NCBI GenBank assembly: GCA_036501845.1
Contig: DASXZO010000080.1
Location: 1-5,008, forward strand
Length of the DNA stretch: 5,008 bases
Source of the DNA: JBBREP01 sp036501845
GTDB lineage: Bacteria > Actinomycetota > Acidimicrobiia > IMCC26256 > PALSA-610
Reading direction: 5' to 3'
In this document: positions 4,890 to 5,008 of the stretch, one piece after another
Layout: each line of letters begins with the position of its first letter
How positions within the stretch are numbered: position 1 is the stretch's first letter
Translations under genes and position numbers: made by a program
The notes under the pieces: model-generated
What the model saw: only the letters and a program-made list of their open reading frames with translations
The model's database searches: none
Told to the model about the DNA's origin: nothing

Positions 4890-5008
4890 TTAGATGCGCT
4901 CGACGATCATGGCGAGGCCCTGGCCGCCGCCGACGCACATCGTCTCGAGGCCGTATTGCAGACCGGCGTCCTCGAGACCGTTCAGCAGAGTCGACATGAT
5001 GCGCGCGC
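4890..5008 (-). CDS. Thiolase (acetyl-CoA C-acyltransferase) C-terminus, partial
   Basis: Only the last 38 codons and the TAA stop are in the window; the gene continues to the right. The reading ends STLLNGLEDAGLQYGLETMC followed by VGGGQGLAMIVERI. The CVGGGQG motif is the signature of the thiolase C-terminal domain, whose cysteine serves as the general base in Claisen condensation or thiolytic cleavage of acyl-CoA. The ALxxLGLxxxxC-like spacing and the short hydrophobic end are typical of degradative and biosynthetic thiolases alike, so fatty-acid beta-oxidation versus acetoacetyl-CoA synthesis cannot be separated here. It is convergent with the second beta-helix gene, 64 nt between stops. 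Confidence 0.92.
   Translation of the reverse strand, partial: ARIMSTLLNGLEDAGLQYGLETMCVGGGQGLAMIVERI

Overview
The window is GC-rich DNA, from a bacterium with strong G/C preference at third codon positions. A Ku gene beside a LigD-type polymerase gene, together with secreted choice-of-anchor Q beta-helix proteins, suggests a high-GC actinobacterium. An Acidimicrobiia / Ilumatobacter-like lineage is my guess; this is inference from gene content only, with no rRNA or other marker in view.

Left third (1-1860): a bacterial non-homologous end-joining (NHEJ) pair. ku reads leftward (48-917) and a stand-alone LigD-type polymerase/primase gene reads rightward (949-1860). Their start codons are separated by only 31 bp. 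That gap holds a 7-1-7 bp palindrome (926-940). A TAnnnT -10-like hexamer overlaps each arm, and each hexamer lies exactly 6 nt before its ATG. No Shine-Dalgarno sequence is visible on either side, so two leaderless transcripts from one symmetric switch are plausible. Ku would bind broken DNA ends and the polymerase would fill or extend them. The ligase is not in this window. A perfect 11-bp inverted repeat sits at the left edge (1-25), just past the ku stop.

Middle and right (1861-4825): two tandem paralogous genes for exported parallel beta-helix proteins with chlamydial-Pmp-like FxxN and GGA(I/L/V) repeats. The first (2003-3607) is complete, with signal peptide, cysteine-containing N-terminal part, about nine helix rungs and a C-terminal choice-of-anchor Q domain. 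The second (3716-4825) is collinear with it but stops just after the last complete rung, so it lacks the final ~170 residues including the anchor domain. The upstream regions also look duplicated, with shared TGGACA, ACACTG and GAGGGGCAC blocks.

Right edge (4826-5008): a strong GC hairpin (4831-4858), probably a terminator between convergent genes, then the last 38 codons of a leftward thiolase gene that runs out of the window. No tRNA, rRNA, CRISPR array, transposase or phage gene is visible. No gene-free stretch exceeds 300 bases; the largest gaps are 1861-2002 and 3608-3715, both described below.
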